From positions 14,875,223 to 14,939,222 of the forward strand of contig OZ025278.1 in NCBI GenBank assembly GCA_964019165.1: a DNA stretch of 64,000 nt. Reading direction: 5' to 3'. Shown here one piece after another: positions 1-37,056 of the stretch. The DNA comes from Mastigias papua (lineage: Eukaryota > Cnidaria > Scyphozoa > Rhizostomeae > Mastigiidae). Made by a program: the position numbers and the translations under genes. How positions within the stretch are numbered: the first letter of the stretch is position 1; each line of letters opens with the position of its first letter. Under the pieces are notes generated by a model. It saw only the letters and a list, made by a program, of their open reading frames with translations, was not told where the DNA came from and made no database searches.

Positions 1-870
1 ATTCCCATTATCCGGATTTCCTAGTCCGGATAAATGCATAAACCGGACTATATGTTTGGGCAATTATGCTATTTTTTTACCGTAGTCCGGATAAACGATC
101 TTAGAAACATGTCAATAAGCACAGGTGTGTCCTTCACTATCCTAACTGCATACATTATAACCAATAAGTAACACGAATTCCTGCTTCAAGCAGAGGCCAG
201 CATGTTGGCAACACTTTAAAACAATACACTTTCATAGTTATCATGGCTTCAAAGCGAAAGCATACAGATCGTACGTACGAAGAGAAATATAGAGTAATTA
301 AATTTTGCGATGAGAATCCGGGAATAAAAAGAAGCGACATAGCGTTAAAGTTTGCAATAAAACCACAGACTTTAAGTTATATGATGAAAGTAGAAACGAA
401 GAAAAAAGTTTTCAATGTCGTGGAAAATTCGCCAGATGCAAGAAAGGGTACAATAGAGCATGTAAAAATATACGTTTCCCAACATCGATGCCGCGCTTAT
501 TATTTGGTTCCGTCAGTATTGTACCGATCCTGATTTGAAAATTGACGGAAACAAGCTTGTAGCAAAGGCTAACTATTTCTGAAGGAATTCGGTTATGAAA
601 GTTCGGAAATGACCTCGGGATGGATCCACCGATTTAAAAAAAGCTACGGAACGGGAAAAATTTTGAAATCAAGCAAAGCAGCGGGAGTGGATACTGAAGT
701 GTGAGAGAATTATGACATTGTACGTGAATCCAAAATATGCTGGGAGTGACCTCCAAACAACAACATACATTTAACGGGGCCACTGAAAAAATTTTATCGT
801 AATCCGGATTTGCTTTAATCCGGACGAAATTAGGCGGTCCAATTAGATCCGAATTATGCGAGTTCTACTG
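1..870 (+). mobile_element. Tigger/pogo-like DNA transposon remnant, left end cut by window
   Basis: The right end reads ...GAGTTCTACTG followed by TA, the usual end of Tigger/pogo elements that insert at TA. CCGGAT-rich subterminal sequence occurs at both sides (about 8-55 and 800-850). Between them lies a decayed transposase reading frame (243 to about 703). The element sits in the non-coding part upstream of the three visible ERGIC3 exons, so it is probably an intronic insertion in that gene. The extreme left end is not in the window. The family assignment is fairly secure; the exact subfamily is unknown. Confidence 0.8.
243..703 (+). pseudogene. Broken Tigger-type transposase (CENP-B-like DNA-binding region)
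   Basis: The ATG at 243 opens with MASKRKHTDRTYEEKYRVI, followed by a Psq/CENP-B N-terminal helix-turn-helix. The first frame stops at 531-533. The homologous sequence continues in another frame from about 480 (PNIDAALIIWFRQYC, then a PDLKIDGNKL-like stretch), and again in a third frame from about 570 (FLKEFGYESSEMTSGWIHRF), which is the second CENP-B-type HTH. A TGA near 701 ends it. The DDE catalytic domain is absent, so the copy has at least two frameshifts and a large internal deletion and cannot be active. Confidence 0.75.
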
Positions 871-1081
871 TATATCGATGTTTTTAGTAAAGTATGCAGT
901 AAAGACCTTGTCTATCTCATTGTGGTCTGCAACATTTAGTAATGATGTCATATTTTTCTTGTTCAGAACGGTATGTACTAGTTTACTTTACTGCAACATT
1001 GTTTCCGATAAAGATAAAATCTACTGTTTTTCTTTTTTCTTCTGCAGCGCTTGTCATTAGATTTGGTGCTCTTTTTTCTAG

Positions 1082-1139
1082 GTGTTTTTGTTTTGTACGA
1101 ACTGTCTCCAATGTTAGTACAATATACTGAGAAACGAAG
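1082..1139 (+). CDS. ERGIC3: ERGIC3 exon: luminal segment before the second TM
   Basis: It follows the acceptor TTTTTTCTAG and ends at donor GTATGT. It reads GVFVLYELSPMLVQYTEKR, with the first codon split (preceding G inferred) and the last codon split AG|G. Confidence 0.88.
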
Positions 1140-1937
1140 GTATGTTTTTATTTATTGCCAGGTATTGCTCTGGCATTCTTCTATGAAACATGATATTTCA
1201 AATACACTGGGATAGTTCTATGTAAGTTTATGTTGTAAATTGCAGCATAAGTTCGTATATAGCTACTCCAGTGTTTTTGTAGTGCCTTTCACGCAAAGTA
1301 CTTGTTTAAGAGAAAATTCTGAGATCTCACTGTGACACTAGCTTTCCTGCCATAATATCAGATCGCTCCCAAACACTAAAGCAGATTTCCCCAGCTTTCT
1401 ATCTTCACATGCATTTCTATTTTTGGTTTCGAAATGGCTTTACCTGTTCTCACCGAGCATTACGCTTTCATTTCGGACTATATAACTCACACGGCCCATC
1501 CTCGAGCACTATTGCTGATTAAATGGAATACTCTCATTGTAGGTCATTCATGCACTTTCTAACAGGAGTCTGTGCTATTATTGGTGGCGTTTTTACAGGT
1601 TTGTATCCATGTCTCATTGGTTCAATTTTAAGCACTCTGTAGGGTGGGAATCTTCATCTTGATTATTTTATCTAAGAATTGTATTTTTAATAAGTACAAG
1701 TTAATAAAGATTGTTCGATTAACTTTAATTTTGTCTTGAAAACTTAATAGTCCCCAATCAGAATAGTTATGACAGATTTTACATTCATAGAGTTTCGGGT
1801 CCCCGTAAAAGGTATTGATATTTTTGTTTATGTTGTCTTTGTATGATTCTTTTGCAGTCGCTGGTCTTATCGACTCAATGATATATCACTCTGCTCGTGC
1901 TTTGCAAAAGAAAATCGATTTAGGCAAAGCAAATTAG
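1082..1937 (+). CDS. ERGIC3: ERGIC3-like ER-Golgi cargo receptor, last three coding exons
   Basis: Three exons join in phase: 1082-1139, 1543-1598 and 1858-1937, with stop TAG at 1935-1937. They give about 64 residues starting GVFVLYELSPMLVQYTEKR, then SFMHFLTGVCAIIGGVFT and VAGLIDSMIYHSARALQKK, ending in IDLGKAN. This closely matches the C-terminus of ERGIC3/Erv46, an ER-Golgi intermediate compartment membrane protein that cycles with Erv41/ERGIC2 in COPII/COPI traffic. The hydrophobic FLTGVCAIIGGVFTVAGLI stretch is the second membrane span, followed by a short basic cytosolic tail. All junctions are GT-AG. The exon before 1082 must end in phase 1, and I do not see it, so most of the gene lies left of the window. 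Confidence 0.9.
1543..1598 (+). CDS. ERGIC3: ERGIC3 exon: start of second TM
   Basis: It follows CATTGTAG and ends at GTTTGT. It reads SFMHFLTGVCAIIGGVFT and leaves one base that completes a Val codon in the next exon. Confidence 0.9.
1858..1937 (+). CDS. ERGIC3: ERGIC3 terminal coding exon
   Basis: It follows CTTTTGCAG. It reads AGLIDSMIYHSARALQKK then IDLGKAN and stop TAG. The length and sequence of the tail match the family's normal C-terminus, so the protein is not truncated at this end. Confidence 0.92.
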
Positions 1938-4463
1938 GATGAGGCGAAATTTTATACAAAGTTGAGATGCACTTTCGAAGTTCAATTGGAAGCTGAATTA
2001 GCTACACTTCGAGAATCATCTTTAAATACTGTCTCTGGTTTCCCGATTTATGCCATATCGGTAATCGAGTGTTCAAATCTTTGAGTTCTCTAAATATGAT
2101 CTAGGACTATCTTTACTCTTGCCAATTAGCTCTCTGCTTATTTTGGTTGTTGTGTATGAATGGTAGATATCTAATTCTCCATATCACACCTACATTGATA
2201 GTCCGCGCATAAGGACCTGGGTTTTAAGAGCCCGTTTGACTTAAATTCTCATTTCATTCCCCTTCAACGTAAGACCATATTTTTAAACTAAAATTTTAAG
2301 TTAGTCTCTTATTATAGGAGTTGCTTTAAAAGTATATATAGGTAGAAATTGCTGAATTAGGATCTTCATCTATTTGAAATTAACTTAACATAGCGTGTTT
2401 TCTTTCAAGCCCAAGTATCATATCTATATATTATTACATAATATTTGTAATATATATCTATAATTTTATATATTATGTTCCAATGAAATTCGCATGAAAA
2501 CATAAGAACCTATTTTAATAACTCTGGTAGCCTGAATTTGCTATACTTACCGTTTATGTAGGAACCTATTTAGGCCAAACTGAAAATTCCAGGTTCTTAT
2601 ATGCTGGCTATTATTATTATATCACTGCCATTTTAGCACGAATAATTGCTTCTTTCTTAAATAGGTGTATTGTTTTTAATACTTTAAATAGATAGTATGG
2701 TGCTACATTCTTTTTCTAGCCGTTTATTGCTTAAATTTCTCCGGTATGTTTTCGTCTATAAGTTCTTGTCATATGTGATCTTTGTGATGTGTAATTCGTT
2801 GAGCTCCGTGGGTCTATCGTGTGATATGCACACGCCCAGTGAATAGCAGTTGAAGGGTCAATGTCTGCTAGTGTCTCAGAGAATGCGACTGACTGTCATT
2901 AATTTTTGTTTTATTTTAGTATTGTCTTTGAAATTCAGTTCTAATCAGCATTCCAACCGTTGTCAATTGCTGAAGTAAGAATTTTCCAGGTACAGCCAGC
3001 CATTGCTCGTTTCCAGTTTCAAGCATTTCCTTTCTTCATGGTTAACATCTACCGGACAACGCAGATGGGAGATATAGGCCGTATTTGTTGGAAAATAAGT
3101 CTTCCTTCGAAAACAGGCTGTCTTTCGAAAATAGGCCGATTGCAAAGTAGAAGGAGATAATTTAGTTGACACCACAAATTAGGCCAGCCACAAAAATTAT
3201 GAGTTAATTGTTCTAGAGTATTTAGGATGGGCATATTGCTACTGTGCTACATATCTGGGTTTTGTTAATCACACATTATGAAATTTTCAAAACTTTATCG
3301 TAACAGTTTGGAAACTATTAAAACCCCGTGTCTTGTTTTCTTACCTCTTTGCAGAGTGCACCTCAGAAATATGCCGATTAAAAATTAACTAAAAAATCCT
3401 TCTCTAAAAATTTAGGCCATGAGTTAATTTGGAGGAAAAACGGTTTATAAATTTCCCTCAAAGTTGATGTTGCCTTCGCCTTAAGGTAAGACAATTATGG
3501 ATAAAAGCAAACCAGTTATCTTCAGATACATGACTGATCCGAGTAGGAATACATAGATTTCTGGCTGATTAGAATGTTAAGTATATTTTAGTTGGAAAGA
3601 ATAGATCACTATTTTCCTAGTTATTTGGCTCTCAAGGAAACCTTGGAATATATTTCAGGTTACTCGATGTTTGTGGATAAATTCTTTGCATTGAATCATT
3701 CATTTATTAGTGATTGGAGGCTATTTTGACTAAATAATGTCTTTTTTCTTTCTGCATTATTGCTATTTGCTTCCACTCCCCTGGAGTGTTACATGTAAAC
3801 GTTTATACCCTATTTTATCCGAAGGCACTTACTAGATACCAGGCTTCAGTTTACAAACACTGTTTGATTCCCTGTTGGTGCATGACTACCCCCAGTTTCA
3901 CAAGATATTTGAGTTGTGGTAATAACACAACTAGGCTAGTTAACGGATCGTGGCTTTTATTATCACTTTATTGCCAGCGACACCATTTTCACACCGTTCC
4001 TAGAATTCTCTTTGGGGAGGGGGGACGGTTGTTACCTACCAGTTTGTACCTAAAAGTTACTGACAAACTGGGCGTGGCTCCTCTGGCTGAAGAATATCTG
4101 CTTAAGTATGTAAGTATTATCCGCTCAGTTTGGTGGCAAAATGCATGATTTTACCAAATTACTGAATTGTCTGCTTCTCCGTAGCATCTAGTTCTTCTGC
4201 TGAGACTCCTAAAATGCTCAAAGTTAAACAATATGCCGACAGGAATGGATACTCAGTTAGCCGACAGACTTTTGTTATGGGGTGTGACACCCTTCCATAT
4301 CCCACTATAGGAACGGTCAGGCTAAAATCGTCTAAGAACTTCCTTGTCCTATTTATCCTACTCGTCGTTTAAGACGCTTTCGAGGTTTGATATTGCCTTG
4401 CATTGAATTTGCAGTTTAAGTAGCTCCGTATAGAACTGTCGAACATAGCTTTTGTTCTGGCAG
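1938..4463. other. ERGIC3 3' flank and intergenic DNA
   Basis: About 2.5 kb of AT-rich sequence. The start should be the ERGIC3 3' UTR, but I see no clear AATAAA close to the stop. An open stretch at about 3786-4148 (+) gives no recognisable protein and no exon-like borders. No other gene is supported. Confidence 0.6.
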
Positions 4464-5491
4464 GGTTTTCATTTCATTTCATTTCATATATTTCATTTCA
4501 TATAAAAGGGTAGCCCTTCAGCTAAGCTGATTTTCAAGGGGCCCTTAAAATAAAAATTTACAGTTTATATAAATTAGCAAATATTTAAAAAGATTAAAAT
4601 AAAATACAGTCTAAATTACATCTATATTAAAATTCAAAATAAAAAAGGAAAAACTCGGTTATATATACAACGAGGATTTAAATCTACTCAGTGATGATGC
4701 CTGCTTAGATTCAGCCAGGAGACTATTCCACAACTTGGCTCCTCTATATGAGAAGCATTTTTGCCCATTTGTTGATTTTTTCTTGGGCAGTTTCAGGTCT
4801 GTTGCTGTATTTCGGAGGTTGTGGGAAGCAAACTGAGAGTTACTGGTGAAAAGGCAACGAAGGTATTCTGGGGCTAACTCATGTAAGGATTTAAAGACCA
4901 TTGTTTTGGTTTCCTCACTTATAAAGTCTTCAATGGTCTTCCATCCAAGCTTTTCAATGAGGGGTCTGCTGGGAGCATCAAAGCTACTATCTGTTAATAC
5001 TCTAGCAGCACGATTTTGAAGTTTTTGCAACTTTGTAATTTCCGTTGAGCCGCAGCAGCCCCACACAGAGCAGCAGTATTGGAAATGGGGTTCCACTATG
5101 CCTCTATAGAGGGTCATTAGGGAATCTTTTGGCAGGAAAGATTTGGCATATTTCAAAAAGCCAACAGCTCTAGATACTTTTTTGAAAATGGCCAAAACTT
5201 GTTCTTTCCAATTGAGAGAACTGTCAATCTGTAAACCTAGGTATTTGATCGTTTGGAGTAACTCAAGCTCTATATTGCGGATATTTAAGTTCAATTCCAC
5301 ATTTTGAGCTTTGAGCATTTTACGCTTTTGTGAGGTTGTAACAAGCATTGCTTTAGTTTTACCTACATTTAAAGTAAGCTTGTTGCCTTTTAACCAAGTG
5401 TCCAGTTTGCTGAGATCTTTGTTAATAGTCTCATACAGCTGAATGATATCAGCAGATTTATAGCACAGGTTGGTATCATCAGCATACATTG
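4464..5491 (-). mobile_element. 5'-truncated non-LTR retrotransposon (LINE)
   Basis: The minus strand carries the C-terminal part of a LINE reverse transcriptase (5489-4659), then about 150 bases of 3' UTR, and ends in an (ATGAA/GAAAT)n tail at about 4508-4464. Homology begins abruptly at 5490, just at the catalytic YADD box, which is typical 5' truncation from incomplete target-primed reverse transcription. The 3' UTR motif AAGCTGATTTTCAAGGGGCC recurs at 17564-17602, so the family has at least two copies here. Confidence 0.9.
4659..5489 (-). pseudogene. LINE reverse transcriptase, C-terminal fragment
   Basis: An uninterrupted 276-codon frame starts MYADDTNLCYKSADIIQLYE, where YADD is the RT palm catalytic motif. 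It continues through DTWLKGNKLTLNVGKTKAML, TIKYLGLQIDSSLNW and PHFQYCCSVWGCC, to the family's usual LQKLQNRAARVLT and YRGAKLWNSLL blocks near the C-terminus. The endonuclease and most of the fingers domain are missing, so the first Met is not a real start. The open frame suggests a fairly young insertion. The closest style I know is CR1/L2-like or jockey-like elements of cnidarians and other marine invertebrates. Confidence 0.9.
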
Positions 5492-5860
5492 AGGGTCATT
5501 ATTTACTGCATATCACACCACCCACCACTTCCTCTCTGCTGCTTTCAGTGACTGCCTGCAACAACCACTGTTGCTGAGGCTATGTTGGTGCCCTCGTAAT
5601 CAAGTCCGTCACAGATCTTTGTTTTTGTACTTGTGGGAAATGGCTGCACAGCTTGAAATGACTAACGCTGGTGGATAATCGGGTAATGCTGGTGGGAGCG
5701 CAATACAGCGTTCGTAGCAGCAAGGTACTGTATACGTATGCATCCACCGAGATTCTACCGCCCACAGAGGAAGGAAGCATTGTCCTACCAGAATTTCATT
5801 CACGCATTGGGGCACTCGTAGTACTTGTCTCTTCGTACTCTTGAAGTTTATGAGGCCAGA
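5492..5860. other. KCNQ upstream region
   Basis: Short interval between the LINE truncation point and the first KCNQ ATG. An in-frame TAG at 5819-5821 excludes an upstream extension in the same exon. I see no TATA box or other promoter motif strong enough to call. Confidence 0.4.
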
Positions 5861-31926
<26,066 letters not shown>

Positions 31927-32270
31927 TTTCCTGTTAGCAGTGTGAATAATTTCTGTTTGTTGCAGTACCCATAATGTAACATTTATGGGTTCGCTGTCTC
32001 ATGAATTTCACTGGGACGTAGAATTTTCCATTGGACTTCAAAGAACCAGAGTTGTTTTTCGTTAACAAATAGCCTTTGCCATATATTTTGATAAAGTTTA
32101 GTTAAAAATTTTTAGAGATAAATCCTCCCCGTGATTTTATTCTGTTAACCAAATCCCATCTCCTGAACATTGCCAGGTTATACTCACATGCGTTTTTGTC
32201 TATTTTCTGTAAGAACCAGATAATTATTGCCGAGGCTCGACGTTCCTTAGTTTTCTATAATTTTCACTCA

Positions 32271-32530
32271 AATTCTCCAGATATTGTTCTTATTTCAAGA
32301 GTGATTTATTGAAAATATTTGAGAAACTTGATGCAGTATACAGTCTAAAAGACGTTCGGCTGCGCTGCTTTTTGAAACTAAGGCAAGTAGTGCTGATGCT
32401 TATTAGAAACTTCATCAGAATTTCTTCGCCAAAAGAAGTTTGGCAGTTGAGTGCTTGTGAACCACATTGTGAATCAAAAAGCACATTGTTGTTGGTGTTT
32501 TTAATTTCTCGGCAGAAGCTGAGTACGTTC
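32271..32530. repeat. Dispersed repeat, copy 2 (pair with 27431-27690)
   Basis: Same orientation and block order as the copy in KCNQ intron 14. It probably lies in the KCNQ 3' UTR or just after it. Confidence 0.75.
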
Positions 32531-33063
32531 CAGCCAAGGGCGCGAAGTAGGGGAGCTTTGGGTTGTGACACCCCCCCCCCCACTCTTCGGAGAACCGTCA
32601 GTAGTCCTTGGCTCGTCGGTTAAACGTGCCATAACAATCGTAGCTTGTCGGTAGTTAGGGTGCAGTCAAACCTGTCCCCCAATCAAAAATCCGTCGGCAT
32701 GCCACTTGTTCTAGCCGTGTTCTACCTGTGTTCCTCGGTGTTCTTGTAAAGTGTGTTCTTATAAAAAAAATGAATAAGTCTTTTGAATCATAAAGAGCTG
32801 AAGAATTATGACTGTTAATAACTTATGTAAAATAAGGGGTATTTTACATTCATGTATGGATCCGACGGTCATGCACCATATGTATCGAAGGAATGCCGGT
32901 CATCCTAGGGCTGGGTACATGGAACGTCATGAGATCAGATATTCTCTTGTAATTTGAAAACTCATTGATTTTGTGAGATTATTTCCTGGCAATGTACTCG
33001 AACAGTTTGATACAGATTTATTTATTTTCTTGCTTGAAAAATTTTGTTTTGTATTCTAGTTTC

Positions 33064-33069
33064 AATAAA
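33064..33069 (+). other. KCNQ: Candidate KCNQ polyadenylation signal
   Basis: AATAAA lies 1.14 kb after the KCNQ stop, followed within 40 bases by the GT-rich run AAGTTTTTGTGTTTTTCG. It is the first AATAAA I see downstream. This is inference only. Confidence 0.4.
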
Positions 33070-33548
33070 TTTATATATATTCTTTGATAAGTTTTTGTGT
33101 TTTTCGATTGTTTATATGCTTGGAAGACAAACAGTTTTCGAACATATTGTTCACTTTTGATGTACAGATTCATTGGTACTTAAATGTGTTTTATTGTGTC
33201 ACCTCTCTTTTTTGCAATAATTTGCAAAAACGCTTGAGAACGAATCGTGTTCTACATGATTTTACAGGAATAGAGAAGGTAGCCCTTTAGCAAATGCTGG
33301 TTGTAGAACGAGCATTTTCTGTTGCGATGCAATAGGACGGCTGTAAACACCTATTCGTTCTCCCTCTCTTCTTGCCTTCTTGTCACTGATGTATAGCACC
33401 GAAGTTAACAGTGTCTCAAAAATAGAAGGTACATTAAAAGAAGAACATCGATGTGCAAGAGCTCAGGAAATGTACAGGGGCGTACATTTTGCAAAGCAAC
33501 AGAAAATACTGCAATAGTCTTCGATTACTTGCGAAAGTCACTATTTAT

Positions 33549-33682
33549 GTTGCCATGGTTGCCTTTCGTGTTGCTATGGTTACTATATATATTGCTATGA
33601 TACCGTTCGTGTTGTTATGGTCACTATAGATGTTGCTATGACACCATCCGTGTTGATATGGTTACTGTACGTATTGCTATGA
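33549..33682. repeat. Tandem repeat of about 20 bases (TTGCTATGGTTAC type)
   Basis: About seven diverged units of GTTGCTATGGTTACTAT alternate with TTGCTATGATACCGTTCGT, giving a higher-order unit of about 40 bases. Confidence 0.85.
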
Positions 33683-34822
33683 TATATGGATTAAAACACA
33701 TTTGACTGTGTCGATTCTTTTATCACATGTTCATTATGGTCTTCTGCACCTGCATGGATTGCTACATAGTTGAAATCCCCACATACAAATCTACTTTTAT
33801 ATGTGATGATTATAATCAAGATGATCTATTTTTGAAATTTTGTTACGATGAAAGTGTCCTGCGTAGGAGCAGCACTCTGAAATATTAGTGGTAGAGACTT
33901 AAGAGCAGGGTTGCCATGGAGGTAGGGCTCGGAGGGCTCAGCCCTCTTTGTTAAAATGGGGGGAGTTTTGGGGACTGTTTCCAAGGAGCGGTCTTAATTT
34001 TGTGAATTCTTATGTTAGTTGTTTGTACATTTTACTTCAAGTATGATTAACTTTGGTAGGACGTGTATTCAAATTTGAAGAATGTGAATGGAATATTGGG
34101 TGCGGCCATTGGTGTGGCATATAGAAGTTGCATGCGGCACGGTCCCTTTCTCATCTGTTTAGGACAGCCCCCCTGGTTTATAATATGAATTTTATTGATG
34201 GATTATTGCTCAACTGTTGTAAAACCAGAGAGCAATCATCATTAATGAGATTTTGGGTTTTGCTGCAGAAGTCAGCTCGAGGCCAGAGAAAGACTTGTCT
34301 GAAAATTGGTCCCTTATCAATAGTGTTGATATACAATTGACTAAGAAGATCAAAGTTCGATTTATCCTTGAAGGATTTCGCACTCAAGAACATCTGCTGG
34401 ACCGATATCATTAATAATTTCTACCACCCACACAATTTGCGTCAATTCATTGGAAAGGCAATCTCAAAAAACTGCAGAACATGTGCTGATTGTTGACCAA
34501 GTACGCAATTTCAGTGAGCATCCTGCACGTTCTTCATTCGAATTGAAAAAATTGAGCTTCTTGTTCATTATATCCGCAATTAACCTTTGGATCTCAATGT
34601 ACCCATAAGACGCTGCCGTTGGTTAACTGTGACTCGTGTCGTTATCACTCCGAGATGGGAAAGTAGATTAGATTGGTTTGTAGGCAGTGTTTGTAGGCAG
34701 TGTTTGTAGGGCCTAGATGGGAAGATGTTGCATGCAGATATATTTCATCTACTTGAGTGTTATATTTAACAGACTTCTTCAATGTTTCTATCCCCATAGT
34801 CTCTTTAAGTGCCTAACGAACA

Positions 34823-35283
34823 TACACGCTTTTTTTTATAAGCAACCTAGCTAAAGGCCTAGTTCTAAAAGTTCCTTATTTTCGGACCGCTTTTTATCAA
34901 ATTCAAGTACTAAAAGTTCTTTAATAGTTCCTTAATTTTCACTTCACATAGAGTGCCACAAGAATGGCACAGACACTAGAAAAGCTTTGAAATTCTGAAT
35001 TTTACCTTTAATTCTGGCTAGAACTCAACCTCAAAAGCACAAATGCGACAGGAAATAAGTTTCATATATGCAAAAGCATACTTTCAATCAAGAAGTATCA
35101 TGTCTATTCCATTGTTATCATCCAATGTAATGTAGTCTTCACTTGCATCTGAGTACAGCACTCGGAATTTGAAAATGAAAAGTTCCTCAAGGATTTTTTC
35201 TTTAGTAGTATAAGTTCCTTGAATATTTCGGCCTTCTACATGTAGGTTTCTTATAAAGTGGTTGCTTACAAAAAAAGCGTGTA
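34823..35283. mobile_element. MITE, TACACG family, copy A
   Basis: The ends TACACGCTTTTTTTTATAAG and TTACAAAAAAAGCGTGTA are inverted repeats bounded by TA, most simply a TA target duplication. It is about 461 bases, with no coding frame. The interior is well over 90% identical by eye to 51354-51816. Just inside the right end GGTTTCTTATAAAGTGGTTGCTTA is a doubled motif. It is non-autonomous; the superfamily (TA target suggests Tc1/mariner-like) is inferred. Confidence 0.88.
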
Positions 35284-36140
35284 AGGGGTGTTGGAGTAAG
35301 ACTCCTTGAAGTATTGTCTTTGGTTTGGCAAATGTTTGATTGTTGTTGTTGCCATTGAGAGACCCAGGGGGCTCAGCCTCCTTTCCAACTAGCGTATCCT
35401 AGCCAGGTGAGCTCTTAATTTGGTTGTATAAGTTAACGCTTTATTGCGGCTTTATATTTATGTTACGCCAATGACGGTTGACTTAAGTGTAGCGTTGTAT
35501 ATGTTTAAATGTCAACCACTTGCATGAAACATTTGGTGAGATCATGGGCATGACCTATAGACGTAGCTTACTGTACAGGCCCCCCTCTGAACTTTATGGG
35601 AGGGTATCGCTGGAGGAGCAATGTGGAGGAGATGTGCGCTTCGAAATGCGGCAAAAGTAGAAAAAGCTCCATTTGCTTAGAAAGCAAATCTTTGCTTTGC
35701 GAAGCGACACAGTGGAATATACAGACGGAGCACAAGTACCCTACTGTCTATTGTTATTGGTAATACTCCCCCTATGCCTTTAATCCGAATTTTAAGTGAA
35801 GGCAAGGCTCGACTATATGAACGAAGTTGGGATTAGAATCGCTTTTTTGATTTCCTTATTTCATTGACATTAGGTAGTCCAATACCAATGGGTTGTGGTG
35901 CACGCATCTTTTTATAAATAACTGCTTTATAAGCAAAGCAGTACTGTTATTCTATTATTATTATTATTACTATTAAAACATTCTTTACAGTTGGTAATAA
36001 ATATATACATATATAGTTGCAATAGCATATGCCAAAGCTAAACTAAAATATTAATGCCATAGAAAGAAAAAGCGATAAAAAACAAAACTTTATCTACATA
36101 TCCTACAACTACAGTTTGCCTCTTTCAAGGCTACTATTTT
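35284..36140. other. Intergenic DNA
   Basis: Nothing recognisable apart from short (TTA)n and AT-rich stretches near 35950-36020. Confidence 0.6.
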
Positions 36141-36480
36141 CTATTTGAATGCTACCACATTTTCGCAAGTTTTTATCTCATCAGTAAGTGCATTCCAAAG
36201 GACACTACCTCTAAACGGAACTGAGTTTATTCCATATGTTTGTGTCCTTATTTGCGGCAATACCACCAGATTTTTGGTTCTCAGGTTGTATTCAACTTGT
36301 TTATCATTAAAAAGGTCCCAAATATGTATGAGGGGTTTAAGGAATTGGCGTGAGGAATTGCCAGTACTGGGCCGGAAACTGCTAAGAATTTAAATGTTCC
36401 AACAAAGAGACATGAAGCTTTGTTCAGCTGAACCTTCACTGGTATAAACGGATTCAAATCATTCTTAAATTCAGTGGTTT
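36141..36480 (-). pseudogene. LINE reverse transcriptase C-terminal relic
   Basis: The minus strand reads about 55 in-frame codons: VEYNLRTKNLVVLPQIRTQ, then TYGINSVPFRGSVLWNALTD and EIKTCENVVAFK, with stop at 36141-36143. RT.TYG.NS...RG..LWN.L...IK is the end of CR1/jockey-type RTs. Upstream sequence is frameshifted. It is a different subfamily from the LINE at 4464. Confidence 0.7.
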
Positions 36481-36984
36481 TCAATTATTTATTTATAATT
36501 GCCTACATTTCTATTTCTCTAAGCATATATCAAACGAATAATAAACAGAGCAAGAATTACTAAAGAATTTTGAGTGTTCAAATTTGGTCGCCAGTTGAAG
36601 AATTTTCTAAACTGAGCCTTAGGCGAACTTGCTTGGAAAAGAAAATTCGTGTAGCTTGTATGCAAGCTTCTTGGGAAATCTCCATCAAAAACAACAATGC
36701 AGGATTATAAGAAGACTTAATCATGCTATTTTAAGAATATTAAAAGGCTCATCAAAGAAATCGGTGTGCACATGAGTGCGGGGGTGTTACACCCACTTCA
36801 TGTCATTATACATTGGATAATCCCCAGGATTTTCTAATTTAACATTGCACTTTTATTTCCGAGGGAGTCATTGTAGTAGTTCCAAGTATTATTGCTGTCT
36901 TAAGCATTGGTCAAATGCATCAACTGTTTGATCAAACATTTTAGGCCCATAATAACTTAGGTTCGTCGATGCTTTTGAAGGTTG

Positions 36985-37056
36985 GTCAAGCGCATCCAAC
37001 ATTTCAGCTGACGTTTGTGTTAAGGATTTTGGCGGGAATGTTGGATGCGTATGGCT
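36985..37056. repeat. Short inverted repeat (GCATCCAACATT arms)
   Basis: Left arm CGCATCCAACATTT (36991-37004) and right arm GAATGTTGGATGCG (about 37036-37049) are reverse complements around a loop of about 32 bases. Related GTCAAATGCATCAAC and TTTGATCAAAC pieces lie just upstream (36910-36945), so this may be one end of a palindromic MITE. Confidence 0.65.

Larger units (their letters stand above)
31927..34822. other. KCNQ 3' flank and intergenic DNA
   Basis: Probable KCNQ 3' UTR, containing the second copy of the 27431 repeat (32271-32530), a poly-C tract near 32570-32582, a TTATAAA-type element end near 32740-32775 and a TTGCTATGG tandem repeat (33549-33682). No gene is seen. Confidence 0.6.

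Noticed and set aside
3786..4148. 120-codon plus-strand frame in the ERGIC3-KCNQ interval
   Set aside because: It shows no known domain, no exon-like borders and an unremarkable composition. It is treated as chance.
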